A stretch of DNA of 33,509 nucleotides from Helicobacteraceae bacterium. Its GTDB lineage: Bacteria; Campylobacterota; Campylobacteria; Campylobacterales; Sulfurimonadaceae. The stretch is from positions 1 to 33,509 of the forward strand of contig WFND01000110.1 of assembly GCA_015484575.1 (NCBI GenBank), in the 5' to 3' direction. A model generated the notes under the pieces. The model saw only the letters and a program-made list of their open reading frames with translations. It was not told where the DNA came from and made no database searches. Of the stretch, positions 14,755 through 23,816 are shown piece after piece; position 1 is the stretch's first letter, and each line of letters opens with the position of its first letter. Made by a program: the position numbers and the translations under genes.

Positions 14755-16154
14755 TATAATTTTAAGTCATCTAGTGAACTCATTAAAGCACCTAGCTTGT
14801 TGTGTACTTCAAGATACTCAAGCTCATGAACCGAATCTGCTACTATTCCCGCACCGGCTTGTAAGATAACTTTGTCCGGCTTGACTAATGATGTACGTAT
14901 TGTTATAGCTGTGTCCATATTGCCGTCAAAACCAAAATATCCTATAGAGCCGCTATAAAATCCACGTTTTAAACCTTCAAATTCAGAGATAAGTTCCATA
15001 GCTCTAATCTTTGGTGCACCTGTCATCGTTCCAGCAGTAAAAGTTGCCCCAAACAGGTCAAACATATCTTTATCATCACGAAGTTTAGCCACAACATCGG
15101 TGACTATGTGCATAACGTGAGAGTATCTCTCTATGTGCATCATATCCAAAACCTGTACAGTTGCTGTTTTTGCAACACGACTGACATCATTTCGACCTAA
15201 ATCTATGAGCATTAAATGTTCGGCACACTCTTTTGGATCATCTAACAGCTCTTGTTCTAGCTCTTTGTCACGCTCTTTTGTATCTCCACGTTTTCTAGTT
15301 CCAGCTATCGGGCGAAGAAGCAGTTCGCCATCTTGCAGACGTACCATAACTTCAGGAGAGCTTCCTACAATACTAAAATCTTCATACTCCATCAAGTACA
15401 TGTAAGGAGAAGGATTTTTGGTTCTTAAGATTCTGTAAAAGCTAAAAGGATCAACTTTTACGTTTCGGCTAAAGCGGTTTGTCATCAGTATCTGAAAGAC
15501 ATCACCGCTTCTTATCATCTCTTTTGACTTATCTACCATATCAAAAAATTTCTCTTTTGAAAATGCGAAACTACCCTCATCATCTCCCTCTAACGGTACC
15601 AATGGCGTGTAGCTGTAATCTGATTTTAAGAGAGCCTCTATCTTGTCAAATTGTGAAGTATCTATAGCACTCATAAGTGTAATTTTATGGTCTTTATGAG
15701 AGTAAACAAGGACATTTTTTGGTAATATAAGATCCATATCCGGAGTATTCATCTCATCTTCAAGATTGCTCATATAACTCTGCAGTACAGGTTCAAATAC
15801 TTTTACCATATCATAACCTATAAAGCCGATGAAACCGTCAATATAGCCTACACCAAGCTCTTTTGAGCGTTTTTTATAGGCTTTTGTATCCAATTTTGCA
15901 TAATACTTTTTTAAAAAATCAAAAGGAGACTCATCTATAGTTATCTCTGTGTTAGAGCTGTCTGTGTAGTATGTGGTATCATCTTTATATATCAGGCGTT
16001 CTCTAGCACCTAGCAAGATGATAGAGTAGTTACCTTCAGAGTTTCCGGCACTCTCAAAGAGAAAAGTCACCTCATTTTTATAGAGTGATTTTAATTTTTG
16101 ATAGACTGCAATAGGTGCAAATTGGTCAAGTGTAAACTGTCTAGCTTCAATCAC
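14754..16154 (-). CDS. trpE: Anthranilate synthase component I
   Basis: 466 aa, chorismate-binding family. N-terminal domain with FLFESAG, equivalent to the LLES tryptophan-feedback motif; catalytic domain with LRPIAGTRKRGD, LMLIDLGRNDVSRV and GTMTGAPKIRAMELI. It converts chorismate and ammonia (from the TrpG subunit) to anthranilate. PabB is the alternative; the feedback motif favours TrpE. It overlaps aroE by 1 nt and follows the SPOR gene by 1 nt. No trpG or other trp gene is adjacent, so it is detached from a classical trp operon. Confidence 0.88.
   Translation of the reverse strand: MIEARQFTLDQFAPIAVYQKLKSLYKNEVTFLFESAGNSEGNYSIILLGARERLIYKDDTTYYTDSSNTEITIDESPFDFLKKYYAKLDTKAYKKRSKELGVGYIDGFIGFIGYDMVKVFEPVLQSYMSNLEDEMNTPDMDLILPKNVLVYSHKDHKITLMSAIDTSQFDKIEALLKSDYSYTPLVPLEGDDEGSFAFSKEKFFDMVDKSKEMIRSGDVFQILMTNRFSRNVKVDPFSFYRILRTKNPSPYMYLMEYEDFSIVGSSPEVMVRLQDGELLLRPIAGTRKRGDTKERDKELEQELLDDPKECAEHLMLIDLGRNDVSRVAKTATVQVLDMMHIERYSHVMHIVTDVVAKLRDDKDMFDLFGATFTAGTMTGAPKIRAMELISEFEGLKRGFYSGSIGYFGFDGNMDTAITIRTSLVKPDKVILQAGAGIVADSVHELEYLEVHNKLGALMSSLDDLKL
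15396..15405. repeat. TTACATGTAA motif, 9/10 (GTACATGTAA)
   Basis: Near-copy in trpE. It is read in the third frame (Y-M-Y on the minus strand), which is possible only because the mismatch removes the stop codon that a perfect copy would create. Confidence 0.55.
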
Positions 16155-16155
16155 G

Positions 16156-16866
16156 TTATATCTTTATAGTAAAAGCACCGGGTTCGATAGTGCTACGGAT
16201 TTTTTTACGTGCTTTATTAGCTTCTGTTTTACTCTTAAATGGTCCTATTAAAACTTTATTTATATCGCGACCGTTAATATTTACTTTGTGATAAGTATAT
16301 GAAAAACCTTCTGCTTTTATTTTTCCAATAAAGGTAGCCGATGGCTTAAACTTGGTAAAAGAGCCTACTTGAACATAAAATCTACCTTTTGTTATAGATT
16401 TTGCTTCATTATATGCAGGTTTTGGTTTTGTTGCTTGAGTATATTTAACAGGTTTGGCTTTTGGCTTAGCTTTAAGAGTTTTGCTTGGAGGTGTTAACGG
16501 TTTTGGTTCAACAACTACAACCTCTTCATCAGTAATAACTTCAGGTTTATCCTCGTTTAAACTCTCTTTTTTAAGTTTTTGAGCTATCTCATTTAGGTGT
16601 AAATCTTCGCTATTATCCTCTTCAACAACTTCAACCGGCTCAAATAGAGGATCATCTTTTAAAGTGTCACTTTGAGCAACTGGTTCAGGTGGTAAAACAG
16701 CTTGTGGAAGATTATCGGTACCCTCGGATTTTAGTGAATTCATTATAACAACAACAATAATAAGAAAAATAGCCAATGTAGCAACGGCTAGTAGAAGCTT
16801 TTTATTGTTGGAGTTGTGAGTTGACTTATTTAAAATAATGTCATTAAGTTCATTTTTTTCTTCCAT
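16156..16866 (-). CDS. SPOR-domain membrane protein
   Basis: 236 aa. Short cytoplasmic N-terminus, one TM helix (about 24-43), an acidic then Lys/Pro-rich linker (about 50-155), and a C-terminal SPOR domain (about 160-236; RFYVQVGSFTKF, KVLIGPFKSKTEANKA). This is the layout of FtsN- and DedD-like proteins, whose SPOR domain binds denuded glycans at the division septum. It sits between the DUF1882 gene and trpE; a SPOR protein at this position is, from memory, conserved in Campylobacter (Cj0404). Confidence 0.85.
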   Translation of the reverse strand: MEEKNELNDIILNKSTHNSNNKKLLLAVATLAIFLIIVVVIMNSLKSEGTDNLPQAVLPPEPVAQSDTLKDDPLFEPVEVVEEDNSEDLHLNEIAQKLKKESLNEDKPEVITDEEVVVVEPKPLTPPSKTLKAKPKAKPVKYTQATKPKPAYNEAKSITKGRFYVQVGSFTKFKPSATFIGKIKAEGFSYTYHKVNINGRDINKVLIGPFKSKTEANKARKKIRSTIEPGAFTIKI

Positions 16867-16881
16867 AAATAATCCTTTAAA

Positions 16882-17430
16882 TTACATGTGCTTAGCAAAT
16901 GCAGAGCCACGCTCTTTGGCGTAAACCTCATAAGGTACATTTAAAATGTTATACTCAAGAGGCAACTCTTGTGTAGGAAACATTCTCCACTGTTTTGGCT
17001 GTTTTGCAGCTAGTTTCATAGATAACATCTTACCCAATTGGTAAGCCTCTTGCAAAGTTGTGTGTCCTTTATGAATATATACATGTAAGTGACCCTCTGT
17101 CTTTGTCTTAAAAGCCGTAAAATTCAGGTATCCCTCTTCTCTAAGCAAAAGCTGTGCCTTATGGTAAAAACGTTCCGGATCTCTACCGTTATAGTCTATG
17201 ACTATATTTTCAACTTTATCATGTTTGTTGATTAGTGAGTGTGCAACCGTTATATCACCTTTTAAGTGCTGATTAATAATAGACTGTGTCAATGTCTTAT
17301 CAACTCTTTCATACTTATTGTAAAAAGTACGACCTTTGTAGCTAATCTTATTTGTAACGCTACTACTTTTTTGCCAATAGTGATCCGTAATCATCTTGAT
17401 AAGTTTTAAATCCATTGAACTTACAGCCAT
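16882..17430 (-). CDS. DUF1882 family protein
   Basis: 182 aa. I recognise it by sequence and position as the Campylobacterota-specific DUF1882 family (HP0184/Cj0403-like, next to glyA in both). Function is not known to me. The middle (about 92-122) reads IVIDYNG, then [19 protein letters not shown]; the latter resembles the G-x-H strand of archaeo-eukaryotic-type primases and relatives, a suggestion only. AAGGAGATTAAG precedes the ATG. The stop codon region is TTACATGTGC, a partial motif, and a 9/10 motif copy lies inside. Confidence 0.8.
   Translation of the reverse strand: MAVSSMDLKLIKMITDHYWQKSSSVTNKISYKGRTFYNKYERVDKTLTQSIINQHLKGDITVAHSLINKHDKVENIVIDYNGRDPERFYHKAQLLLREEGYLNFTAFKTKTEGHLHVYIHKGHTTLQEAYQLGKMLSMKLAAKQPKQWRMFPTQELPLEYNILNVPYEVYAKERGSAFAKHM
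17079..17088. repeat. TTACATGTAA motif, 9/10 (ATACATGTAA)
   Basis: Near-copy in the DUF1882 gene, read as Leu-His-Val within [10 protein letters not shown]. Confidence 0.6.
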
Positions 17431-17443
17431 CTTAATCTCCTTC

Positions 17444-18691
17444 TTAATATGTTGCTTGTCTGTATATCACAAAATTTTGAGCTAACTCTTTTAGCTCTTG
17501 TTTTATCTGTGCTTGTGCATCTTCATTGTTAATATCATCTAAAACATCAGCAATTTTATTTGCTATTATCTCAAATTCTCTCTCTTTCATACCGCGAGAT
17601 GTCAGAGCAGGTGAACCTATACGAATACCTGAAGTGACAAAAGGTGAGCGTGTTTCACCCGGAACTGTATTTTTATTTACCGTTATACCGGCACGTCCTA
17701 ATGCTGCGTCAGCATCTTTACCGCTAAAGTCTCTGTTTAAAAATGATACTAAAACAAGGTGGTTATCCGTACCGTTACTGACAACATCATATCCACGCTT
17801 AATAAGAACATCGGCCAATACGGAAGCGTTTGCTTTTACCTGTGCGGCATAAACTTTCCACTCATCTGAAAGGTTGTGCTTGAAACCCACCGCTTTTGCC
17901 GCTATTACATGTACTAACGGTCCACCTTGAAGACCCGGGAAGATTGCAGAGTTTATCTTTTTAGCAATATCTTCATCATTTGTCATAATCATACCGCCAC
18001 GAGGACCCGCGAGAGTTTTGTGTGTAGTGGTTGTTACGACATCTGCATACGGAAAAGGGCTAGGATGCTCACCGGCACACACCAAACCTGCTATATGAGC
18101 AATATCGGCAAATAAGATAGCTCCGACAGCGTCAGCAATTTCACGAAATCTCTTAAAATCTATCTCTCTAGCATAGGCAGATGCACCACATACGATAATT
18201 TTTGGTTGAGTTATTTTGGCAATATCCATAACCCTGTCATAATTAATTCGACCATCTAGCTCAACACCATAAGTAAAACTGTGGTAGTTTTTACCGGAAA
18301 AACTGGGTTTAGAGCCGTGTGTCAAGTGACCTCCGTGACTTAAGTCCATACCCAAAATTTTATCACCGGCTTTGATAAGTGCCGCATATACGGCACCGTT
18401 TGCTTGAGAACCAGAGTGTGGCTGAACGTTTGCAAAGTTACATCCAAAAAGTTCACAAGCACGGTCAATAGCCAACTGCTCAACACCATCAGCATACTCA
18501 CAACCACCATAATAACGCTTATAAGGGTATCCTTCGGCATATTTGTTTGTAAATATAGAACCCATAGCTTCCATAACTGCAGGAATTGTGAAGTTTTCTG
18601 AAGCAATCATCTCTAAGTGGTCACTTTGACGCTCTAACTCCTGTTCACACAACTCATATATTTCACTATCATACTCTTTTAAAAAACTCAT
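17444..18691 (-). CDS. glyA: Serine hydroxymethyltransferase
   Basis: 415 aa from ATG 18691; a longer frame from 18721 begins inside lysS and adds ten residues with no family match. The chosen start has AGAGGAA 5-6 bases upstream, inside the lysS 3' end. Family features: [11 protein letters not shown] near the N-terminus, HSGSQAN, and [16 protein letters not shown] with the Lys that binds pyridoxal phosphate. It interconverts serine and glycine with tetrahydrofolate and supplies one-carbon units. One near-copy of the motif (17905-17914). Confidence 0.97.
   Translation of the reverse strand: MSFLKEYDSEIYELCEQELERQSDHLEMIASENFTIPAVMEAMGSIFTNKYAEGYPYKRYYGGCEYADGVEQLAIDRACELFGCNFANVQPHSGSQANGAVYAALIKAGDKILGMDLSHGGHLTHGSKPSFSGKNYHSFTYGVELDGRINYDRVMDIAKITQPKIIVCGASAYAREIDFKRFREIADAVGAILFADIAHIAGLVCAGEHPSPFPYADVVTTTTHKTLAGPRGGMIMTNDEDIAKKINSAIFPGLQGGPLVHVIAAKAVGFKHNLSDEWKVYAAQVKANASVLADVLIKRGYDVVSNGTDNHLVLVSFLNRDFSGKDADAALGRAGITVNKNTVPGETRSPFVTSGIRIGSPALTSRGMKEREFEIIANKIADVLDDINNEDAQAQIKQELKELAQNFVIYRQATY
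17905..17914. repeat. TTACATGTAA motif, 9/10 (TTACATGTAC)
   Basis: Near-copy in glyA, read as V-H-V (LVHVIAAK). Confidence 0.55.
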
Positions 18692-18692
18692 A

Positions 18693-20207
18693 TTATTCCT
18701 CTTCTTCTGTTTTGATTTCACTGTTTAGCGGCTTCATTGCCGGAAATAGCAATACATCTCTAATGGAGTGTTCATTTGTAAGCAGCATTACTAACCTGTC
18801 TATTCCTATACCTTGTCCCGCCGTTGGAGCCATACCGTAGCTAAGTGCAGTTACAAAGTCCTCATCCATCTCATGAGCCTCATCATCACCGCTCTGTTTT
18901 GCCTCTAACTGCCCTTCAAAGCGAGAGAGTTGATCTAGTGGATCATTTAACTCACTAAAAGCGTTTGCTATCTCTCTTCCTGCGATAAACAGCTCAAATC
19001 TTTCGGTTATAGCTGGATTATCATCGCTTCTACGTGCCAAAGGTGAGATCTCTACCGGATACTCTGTTATAAATGTCGGATTAATCAGTTTTGCTTCAAC
19101 AAACTCATCAAAAAGTTCACCTTGAAGTTGTCCTAAGCTCATATTTTCATTTGCTTCTAGGTTGTTATCTTTTAAAAATTTCAAAATAGCATCTTTATCA
19201 TTTACGATATTCTCATCAACTCCGCCTATTACATGTAAAGATGTAACTAAGCCAATCTCTGTGAAATCCGTGAAATCTACCTCTAAGTCTCCATAAGGAA
19301 GCGTAGAAGGCAGTTGTAAATGCTCAAAAAGATAGGCAAAATACTCTTTTGTTATCTCTATTAGGTCTTTGTATGTTTTATATGCCCAATAAAACTCTAT
19401 TGAGGTAAACTCAGGATTGTGAGTTGCATCCATTCCCTCATTTCTAAAGTTTCTATTTATCTCAAAAACTGCCTCAAATCCGCCAACGATAAGACGTTTA
19501 AGGTATAACTCCGGGGCAATACGCAAATATCTGTCAACCCCTAAAGAGTTATGATGTGTTACAAAAGGTTTGGCATTTGCTCCACCTGCAATGGGGTGCA
19601 TCATCGGTGTCTCTACTTCTAAAAAGCCTTTATCTTCAAAGAAGCGACGTGTAAGAGAGATGATTTTGCTGCGTGTTTTAAATGTTTTTCGTACATCGGC
19701 ATTCATTATGAGATCTAAATATCTTTGACGATAGCGTATCTCTTTGTCTGTTACGCCGTGAAACTTTTCAGGAAGAGGAGAGATGGCTTTTGTAAGTATA
19801 TGCAGATCGCTTACATGTAAAGAGAGTTCACCTTTGTTTGTTACAAACGGGTAGCCCGTAACCTCTATAATATCACCGACTTCAATATCTTTTTTAAAGA
19901 TATTGTTATAAAAACCTTCAGCTAAATTATCACGTGCAACATATATCTGAAGCATTCCGCTCTCATCTTCTATCTTTAAAAAACTGGCTTTTCCCATAAG
20001 ACGGAAAAATTTAATACGCCCTGCAACTGTGTATATACGTTTATCATCACGTCTATCTTCTAAAGAGGCAATATCACTATTTACATTTATATATTTTGCA
20101 ATGCTCGTGTTACGTCTGCTCTGGTTTGAGTATGGATTAATTCCCGCATTTTTAAGTCTATCTGCCTTTTCAATGCGTTGTTGTATGTAGGGGTTGTCAA
20201 ATATCAA
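18693..20207 (-). CDS. lysS: Lysyl-tRNA synthetase, class II
   Basis: 504 aa. It starts at TTG (20207-20205) after AAAGGAA; the resulting N-terminus ([14 protein letters not shown]) fits the family. N-terminal OB-fold anticodon-binding domain (about 55-150), then the class II core with motif 1 around [20 protein letters not shown], motif 2 ([20 protein letters not shown]) and motif 3 ([19 protein letters not shown]). It charges tRNA-Lys. The gene lies between fur and glyA, as in Campylobacter. Two perfect motif copies, 582 bp apart, both read Leu-His-Val. Confidence 0.97.
   Translation of the reverse strand: MIFDNPYIQQRIEKADRLKNAGINPYSNQSRRNTSIAKYINVNSDIASLEDRRDDKRIYTVAGRIKFFRLMGKASFLKIEDESGMLQIYVARDNLAEGFYNNIFKKDIEVGDIIEVTGYPFVTNKGELSLHVSDLHILTKAISPLPEKFHGVTDKEIRYRQRYLDLIMNADVRKTFKTRSKIISLTRRFFEDKGFLEVETPMMHPIAGGANAKPFVTHHNSLGVDRYLRIAPELYLKRLIVGGFEAVFEINRNFRNEGMDATHNPEFTSIEFYWAYKTYKDLIEITKEYFAYLFEHLQLPSTLPYGDLEVDFTDFTEIGLVTSLHVIGGVDENIVNDKDAILKFLKDNNLEANENMSLGQLQGELFDEFVEAKLINPTFITEYPVEISPLARRSDDNPAITERFELFIAGREIANAFSELNDPLDQLSRFEGQLEAKQSGDDEAHEMDEDFVTALSYGMAPTAGQGIGIDRLVMLLTNEHSIRDVLLFPAMKPLNSEIKTEEEE
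19229..19238. repeat. TTACATGTAA motif, perfect
   Basis: Perfect copy in lysS, read as Leu-His-Val (TSLHVIGG). Confidence 0.9.
19811..19820. repeat. TTACATGTAA motif, perfect
   Basis: Perfect copy in lysS, read as Leu-His-Val (LSLHVSDL). Confidence 0.9.
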
Positions 20208-20226
20208 TAAATTTTCCTTTTAGTTT

Positions 20227-20697
20227 TTAGTTTTGACAGTTTTTACAGATACCGTAAATCTGCATAGAGTGTTCTTGCATCTTAAATCCAAACTCTTTGG
20301 CGATTATATGTTGTCTGTGTTCAATCTCTTCATCTACAAATTCTGTGATATTTCCACATACGGTACATATCATATGGTCATGATGCTCTTTTGCTCCAAG
20401 CTCATATTTTTTTCCTTGTGAGCCAAAAGAGAGAGATGTTACCATATCTGAATCTTCTAGCAGTGATAGAGTACGATAAACTGTTGCTATTCCTGTTTTT
20501 AGTTCAGGGAACTTCTCTTTTATCAGTTGATGAAGAGCTTCTGGTGTTAAATGCTCATCACTTTTGTAGAGCGTCTCTAAAATGACCTCTCTTTGAATAG
20601 TGTATTTGTAGCCGTTTTTTTTCAGTAACTCTTTAAAACGCTCAAGCAGTATCTCATACTCGACCGTACGGTGTGTAAATGTATTATTTGAATTCAT
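20227..20697 (-). CDS. fur: Ferric uptake regulator Fur
   Basis: 156 aa. Winged-helix DNA-binding N-terminal half ([39 protein letters not shown]), then a metal-binding dimerisation half with the [12 protein letters not shown] signature and a second CxxC (CKNC) at the C-terminus for structural zinc. Family alternatives are PerR or Zur, but position (cvpA-fur-lysS-glyA) matches Campylobacter fur. It is read within the long operon, 9 bases after cvpA. Confidence 0.9.
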   Translation of the reverse strand: MNSNNTFTHRTVEYEILLERFKELLKKNGYKYTIQREVILETLYKSDEHLTPEALHQLIKEKFPELKTGIATVYRTLSLLEDSDMVTSLSFGSQGKKYELGAKEHHDHMICTVCGNITEFVDEEIEHRQHIIAKEFGFKMQEHSMQIYGICKNCQN

Positions 20698-20706
20698 AGG
20701 TGTCTC

Positions 20707-21327
20707 TTACTTGTCTGTCTGCATGTTTTTTTTGACATCATCAACCATTTTTTTCGCTTTTTCACCTATCTCTTTATCTGCCATATCTTTTATCTTATCT
20801 GCACCGTTATCTATTGACTTGCTAATATCTGAAGATACTTGCGTAGGGTCAATATGCATAATAATATCACCCGTCTGTATCAAGATAGGATATAAGATAC
20901 TCTCTTTCATAAGTGGCTGTAGATTTGTTTTGATAGCTTTTATATTGTTTAGTGCAAAAAATATGACAGAAGCTATAAGGAAAAACTTACCGCTTCCTAC
21001 TATAAAGCCAAAAAGTTTATCTATAAAACCCAGACCACTTGCACTGCTCATCGTTTTAAAGCCGTAACCTATAAAAATCATAGCTATCCAAAAAGATGCT
21101 AGTGTAACCATAAATCCCGTAAGTGTTACTGCTGATTGATTATCAAAATGAAATACAGCACCATTTAATATATCTCCTACCTGTACACCATAACGTGAAG
21201 CAACGTATATGCCGCCAATTATTCCTATAAGACCAAAAAGCTCTTTAAAAAATCCATTTATTATACCTTTAAGCCCTAGTAGCAGTACAATGCTACCTAC
21301 CACAATATCAAAATAGTGAATTTGCAT
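20707..21327 (-). CDS. cvpA: CvpA family membrane protein
   Basis: 206 aa. Four hydrophobic helices in the first 135 residues (start DIVVGSIVLLLGLKGIINGFFKELFGLIGIIGG is typical of CvpA), then a polar C-terminal tail with many Lys and Asp. The family was named for colicin V production and is now linked to envelope integrity; precise function unsettled. It sits 3 bases after the GGDEF gene and 9 before fur. Confidence 0.85.
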   Translation of the reverse strand: MQIHYFDIVVGSIVLLLGLKGIINGFFKELFGLIGIIGGIYVASRYGVQVGDILNGAVFHFDNQSAVTLTGFMVTLASFWIAMIFIGYGFKTMSSASGLGFIDKLFGFIVGSGKFFLIASVIFFALNNIKAIKTNLQPLMKESILYPILIQTGDIIMHIDPTQVSSDISKSIDNGADKIKDMADKEIGEKAKKMVDDVKKNMQTDK

Positions 21328-21330
21328 CTT

Positions 21331-22257
21331 TTAACCTTTTGCGATTTTTAGTTGATTTTTACCCATATGCTTTGCTTCATAGAGTGCTTTATCCGCACGT
21401 TCTATGATACTCATAGGTGTGTCGTCTATACTGCAGTGTGCTAGTCCTATGCTTAGTGTTATAGACATCTGCTCATTTTGAAATAGCAGTTTGTTTTGTC
21501 GAACTAACTCTAAGATACGCTCTGCCACCTGAATAGCACCCTCTCTGTTTGTACGGCTGAGAACTATTACAAACTCTTCACCGCCGTAACGAAAAACAGG
21601 GTCCCCGTCACGAAGCGTTTTTTTGAAAATATTTGCTAAAAATATGAGTACCTTGTCACCTGCAATATGACCAAATGTGTCATTTACCTCTTTAAAATCA
21701 TCTATATCCAATATGAGTAGATGAAAATTATCTGCATGAGGGTTTTTACTGCATCTGTTTTGCATGAAGTCATTCATAGCCTGACGATTAAAAGTTTTTG
21801 TTAAAGCATCAATTTTTGATTTTTTCTCTAGGTCGCGTAGTTGTGAGTGCAGTTGTGAAATTGTTTTGTTTGCTTTTGTGATTTCACTGTCCATACTTAT
21901 CTGTATATCTTTAAACTGTTTGGTGATTTTTTCAGAGTTAAACAGTTTCTCTTGTGAAAGCTCACTCTGATATATGGTATCATCTTGCTGTTTTTTTATG
22001 GATTCAATTGCACTGTTGGTGTTTTGATATGAGAGAATACTGGATTTTGCCAATGATTTATACTCTTCATCAAAAGTGAGCTGTTGTGAATGTAAATCAA
22101 GAGGAAGATGAAATGAACTAGCAAATAATCTCTGTGCTATATCATGCAAAAAATCTATAATCTCACTCTCATCTATATCTTCATCACGCTCTTTGATATG
22201 TAGCATGATTTCGTCATAAACTTCATTTAATATATCTATAGCAACACTGCTTTTCAT
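21331..22257 (-). CDS. Soluble diguanylate cyclase (GGDEF)
   Basis: 308 aa, no TM helix. N-terminal helical domain of about 135 residues with a probable coiled coil (SEITKANKTISQLHSQLRDL) that should bring two copies together, then a GGDEF domain (about 140-305) with active loop GGEEF and RDGD, five residues before it, as an inhibitory RxxD site. It would make cyclic di-GMP. It appears to be the first gene of the operon that includes fur, lysS and aroE. Confidence 0.88.
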   Translation of the reverse strand: MKSSVAIDILNEVYDEIMLHIKERDEDIDESEIIDFLHDIAQRLFASSFHLPLDLHSQQLTFDEEYKSLAKSSILSYQNTNSAIESIKKQQDDTIYQSELSQEKLFNSEKITKQFKDIQISMDSEITKANKTISQLHSQLRDLEKKSKIDALTKTFNRQAMNDFMQNRCSKNPHADNFHLLILDIDDFKEVNDTFGHIAGDKVLIFLANIFKKTLRDGDPVFRYGGEEFVIVLSRTNREGAIQVAERILELVRQNKLLFQNEQMSITLSIGLAHCSIDDTPMSIIERADKALYEAKHMGKNQLKIAKG

Positions 22258-22290
22258 TATCTCTACTTTTAGTATTTTGAATATATGAGA

Positions 22291-22296
22291 ATTATA
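22291..22296 (-). promoter_or_regulatory. -10 box for the GGDEF-to-aroE operon
   Basis: Minus-strand TATAAT (22296-22291), in GCTATAATTCTC, would start transcription about 27 bases before the GGDEF gene. No good -35 is visible, as is usual for sigma-70 promoters of this phylum. Confidence 0.5.
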
Positions 22297-22322
22297 GCAA
22301 TAATAATTGAAAAATCTATTAA

Positions 22323-22345
22323 ATTTTGATTATCTCTATCAAAAT
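22323..22345. promoter_or_regulatory. Inverted repeat between divergent genes (possible operator)
   Basis: ATTTTGAT (22323-22330) and ATCAAAAT (22338-22345) are perfect 8-bp arms around a 7-nt spacer, lying between the two divergent promoters. It could be an operator shared by the cyclase operon and the DAHP synthase gene. The regulator is unknown. Confidence 0.4.
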
Positions 22346-22380
22346 ATTTTATTATCATTCCATATTTTAGGTTATTGTGC

Positions 22381-22409
22381 TAAAATCCCACTCTAAAATA
22401 ACATACAAT
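22381..22409 (+). promoter_or_regulatory. Candidate promoter region of the DAHP synthase gene
   Basis: Two possible -10 boxes, TAAAAT (22381-22386) and TACAAT (22404-22409), lie 17-45 bases before the ATG. I cannot choose between them from sequence. Confidence 0.35.
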
Positions 22410-22425
22410 AGACGAGGTTACACTA

Positions 22426-23775
22426 ATGAGCAGTTGGAGTCCACAAAGCTGGAGAAATTTTCCTATTTTACAGCAACCAGAATATACAGACAAAAAGCAT
22501 CTAAACAAGATAGAACAAGAGCTTAAAAATTACCCGCCGTTAGTATTTGCCGGTGAAGCACGTAATCTAAAAAAGCAACTTGCAGAAGTTGGAAATGGAG
22601 ATGCTTTTTTACTTCAAGGTGGAGATTGTGCCGAAAGTTTCAGCGAATTTAATGCTACAAATATCCGTGACACCTTTAAGGTTATGCTCCAGATGGCGGT
22701 TGTTATGAGTTTTGCAGGTGGTGTTCCTGTTGTTAAAATCGGACGCATGGGAGGACAATTTGCAAAACCTCGCTCATCCGATTTTGAGACTATTGATGGA
22801 GTATCTCTTCCTAGTTATCGTGGAGATATTGTAAATGGTGTGGAGTTTACCAAAGAGGCTCGTGTTCCAGATCCTGAACGTCTTTTAAAAGCTTATAATC
22901 AGTCATCAGCAACACTGAATCTTGTACGTGCTTTCGCTTCTGGCGGTTTGGCTGACTTGCATCAGGTTCACAGATGGAACTTGGGCTTTGCAAAGCAGAA
23001 TAAGATGAGCGGTAAGTATGAGACACTGGCTCAAAATATAGAAGACTCACTACGTTTTATGGAAGCTTGTGGAGTTACATCTAAAACATATAGAACTCTA
23101 AGAGAGACGGATTTTTACACTTCTCATGAGGCACTTTTACTCAATTATGAAGAGGCGTTTACTCGTCAGGACTCATTAACCGGTGAGTGGTACGATACAT
23201 CTGCTCATATGCTCTGGATAGGTGACAGAACTCGTCAGATTGATGGTGCACACATTGAGTATATGCGTGGTATAAATAATCCTGTCGGTGTCAAGTGTGG
23301 ACCTAGTATGTCAAATGATGATCTTTTAAAAATATGTGAACGCCTTAATCCTGAAAATGAGATGGGACGCTTAAATCTTATCGTTCGTATGGGTGCAAAT
23401 AAAGTTCTCGATGATATGCCTCGTCTTGTTCAAGCCGTTAAAGCAGAAGGCTTTAATGTTGTCTGGTCTTGTGACCCGATGCATGGCAATGTATATAAAA
23501 CTGCAAATGGATTTAAATCTCGACCTGTTGAGGGAATATTGACAGAGATGAAAGAGTTTTTTCAGGTTCATAAAGCAGAAGGCACTGTTGCCGGTGGTGT
23601 TCACTTGGAGATGACAGGTCAAAACGTGACTGAATGTACGGGCGGAACTTTTGAAGTTAGCGAAGAGGACCTCTCTAGTCGCTACCATACTCACTGTGAT
23701 CCTCGTTTAAATGCTGATCAATCTTTGGAGTTGGCATTTATGATAGCCGACACTTTAAAAGAGGCTAGAAAATAA
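22426..23775 (+). CDS. Class II 3-deoxy-7-phosphoheptulonate (DAHP) synthase
   Basis: 449 aa, the plant-like class II form also found in Helicobacter. Motifs: [18 protein letters not shown] at the N-terminus, [29 protein letters not shown], and GVKCGPSM. It condenses phosphoenolpyruvate with erythrose 4-phosphate, the first step of the shikimate pathway that aroE and trpE on the other strand continue. GAGG lies nine bases before ATG. Transcribed alone; ends at the paired-motif hairpin. Confidence 0.95.
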   Translation: MSSWSPQSWRNFPILQQPEYTDKKHLNKIEQELKNYPPLVFAGEARNLKKQLAEVGNGDAFLLQGGDCAESFSEFNATNIRDTFKVMLQMAVVMSFAGGVPVVKIGRMGGQFAKPRSSDFETIDGVSLPSYRGDIVNGVEFTKEARVPDPERLLKAYNQSSATLNLVRAFASGGLADLHQVHRWNLGFAKQNKMSGKYETLAQNIEDSLRFMEACGVTSKTYRTLRETDFYTSHEALLLNYEEAFTRQDSLTGEWYDTSAHMLWIGDRTRQIDGAHIEYMRGINNPVGVKCGPSMSNDDLLKICERLNPENEMGRLNLIVRMGANKVLDDMPRLVQAVKAEGFNVVWSCDPMHGNVYKTANGFKSRPVEGILTEMKEFFQVHKAEGTVAGGVHLEMTGQNVTECTGGTFEVSEEDLSSRYHTHCDPRLNADQSLELAFMIADTLKEARK

Positions 23776-23783
23776 AATAGTGT

Positions 23784-23793
23784 TTACATGTAA
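23784..23793. repeat. TTACATGTAA motif, perfect
   Basis: Left copy of the intergenic pair; extended match TTTACATGTAAA. Confidence 0.92.
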
Positions 23794-23799
23794 ATACCT

Positions 23800-23809
23800 T
23801 TACATGTAA
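23800..23809. repeat. TTACATGTAA motif, perfect
   Basis: Right copy of the intergenic pair, 16 bp from the left one centre to centre. Confidence 0.92.
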
Positions 23810-23816
23810 AACTCTG

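Larger units (their letters stand above)
23783..23810. terminator. Hairpin made of two TTACATGTAA motifs between convergent genes
   Basis: TTTACATGTAAA occurs at 23783-23794 and again at 23799-23810. Because each copy is its own reverse complement, the two pair as a perfect 12-bp stem with a 4-nt loop (TACC). It fills the 41-bp gap between the DAHP synthase and pilT stop codons, so it is a likely two-way terminator or barrier. There is no long T run on either side. Confidence 0.6.

Noticed and set aside
16882-16891. TTACATGTGC at the DUF1882 stop as a motif copy
   Set aside because: 8/10 match only; it may be a decayed copy but is not counted.
18692-18721. Ten extra residues at the glyA N-terminus
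   Set aside because: They lie within lysS codons; the ATG at 18691 has a good ribosome site and the usual family start.
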